Shown: piece by piece, positions 5,535 through 7,219 of the stretch | How positions within the stretch are numbered: position 1 is the first letter of the stretch | How the letters are laid out: every line of letters starts with the position of its first letter | Translations under genes and position numbers: made by a program | The notes under the pieces: generated by a model | What the model saw: only the letters and a program-made list of their open reading frames with translations | Database searches by the model: none | What the model was told of the DNA's origin: nothing | Source: Desulfovibrionaceae bacterium | Lineage (GTDB): Bacteria; Pseudomonadota; Gammaproteobacteria; Burkholderiales; Burkholderiaceae_C | Assembly: GCA_009778355.1 (NCBI GenBank) | Contig: WRJY01000207.1 | Location: 1-7,219, forward strand | Reading direction: 5' to 3' | DNA length: 7,219 nt

Positions 5535-5797
5535 GATCGTAAACAGGCTCTGAGCCGCAGCGCGGATGCCTTTTCCCCGAACTGCGTTGGAGTTTGAACA
5601 GCAGAATGTTTTGGAAGCGGTGGCAGTGAGGCCCGCTTGCGCCGAAGCGGCCAGCAGGTCGGCAGCAAGAGCAGAGCGAAACGGGCGAGGAGCTTCACGA
5701 GTGCCGATGCGTTGGTTCAGCGTTGTTCCGATTGTTTGAGGGCTTGGCTGCTCATTTTTAGCCTCTACTGAGGTCAGCAAGACTCGGCTGGATGGTT
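5535..5797. other. Non-coding stretch between rpe and tkt, possible dispersed repeat
   Basis: No convincing gene is found. Minus-strand open frames of 71 and 87 codons occur here, but they overlap each other and the rpe end, lack a ribosome binding site, and look like low-complexity translation. The part from about 5550 to 5730 gives me the impression of a repeated intergenic element seen in Acidovorax-like genomes; this is memory, not a search. It contains a short perfect palindrome GGCTC-T-GAGCC (5546-5556) and imperfect complementarity between GCCCG at 5631-5635 and CGGGC at 5682-5686. A weak 5-bp stem (GCCTG 5529-5533 with CAGGC 5544-5548) overlaps the rpe stop but has no T-tract, so no clear terminator for rpe is seen. 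Confidence 0.35.
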
Positions 5798-5825
5798 TTG
5801 AACACGATCCTTAGCCCTGTAAAAT
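5798..5825 (+). promoter_or_regulatory. Sigma70-type promoter for tkt
   Basis: TTGAAC (5798-5803) and TAAAAT (5820-5825) are separated by 16 nt; each matches the sigma70 consensus in at least 4 of 6 positions. It lies in a locally AT-richer patch. Transcription would start near 5832, giving a leader of about 49 nt that ends in AGGAG (5868-5872) 8 nt before the tkt ATG. This would make tkt independent of rpe. No operator or riboswitch fold is evident in the leader. Confidence 0.6.
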
Positions 5826-5880
5826 CCAAGACTCTTTTTGCTTGCCACGCGCCTTTCAATATCCTTCAGGAGACTTCCCG

Positions 5881-7219
<1,339 letters not shown>

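Noticed and set aside
5483..5780. Two minus-strand open frames (71 and 87 codons) between rpe and tkt
   Set aside because: They overlap each other and the rpe 3' end, have no ribosome binding site or recognised motif, and are better explained by a non-coding repeat.

Overview
The window is GC-rich and densely coded. It looks like a chromosomal segment of a betaproteobacterium, most likely Burkholderiales/Comamonadaceae. That placement is an inference from protein character, codon use and gene content, not from a search. Seven protein genes are well supported: five complete ones and two (thiL, tkt) cut by the window edges. Two more small complete genes form a toxin-antitoxin-type pair, already counted in the five only in part: the complete genes are a glutamine amidotransferase, a small Cys-rich protein, a PIN-domain protein with its ribbon-helix-helix partner, a YbdK-type ligase, a cation:proton antiporter and rpe. 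One further small overlapping ORF is doubtful.

Left part, all on the minus strand (read from 4760 down to 1). The order is a CPA2-type cation:proton antiporter, a YbdK-family carboxylate-amine (glutamate-cysteine) ligase starting inside the antiporter stop codon (ATGA), a ribbon-helix-helix antitoxin-like gene followed 4 nt later by a PIN-domain toxin-like gene, and a small Cys-rich zinc-binding-like protein. Then come a doubtful small ORF resembling the C-terminal half of an antitoxin, a class I glutamine amidotransferase of the gamma-glutamyl-GABA hydrolase (PuuD) type that overlaps that ORF by ATGA, and finally, after a 130-nt gap with a 9-bp hairpin, the start of thiL (thiamine-phosphate kinase).

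Right part, on the plus strand. rpe (ribulose-phosphate 3-epimerase) is divergent from the antiporter. It is followed by about 350 nt without a convincing gene, which may hold a dispersed repeat and does hold a good sigma70-type promoter. tkt (transketolase) then runs off the right edge. rpe and tkt both act in the non-oxidative pentose phosphate pathway and, where present, the Calvin cycle.

The points most worth a second look are: the antiporter lacks an aspartate at the place where CPA antiporters normally have their ND/QD motif; its gene is tightly coupled to a gamma-glutamyl ligase; and there is an out-of-frame antitoxin-like tail behind a poly-A run in the small Cys-rich gene. No clearly new multi-gene system is evident.
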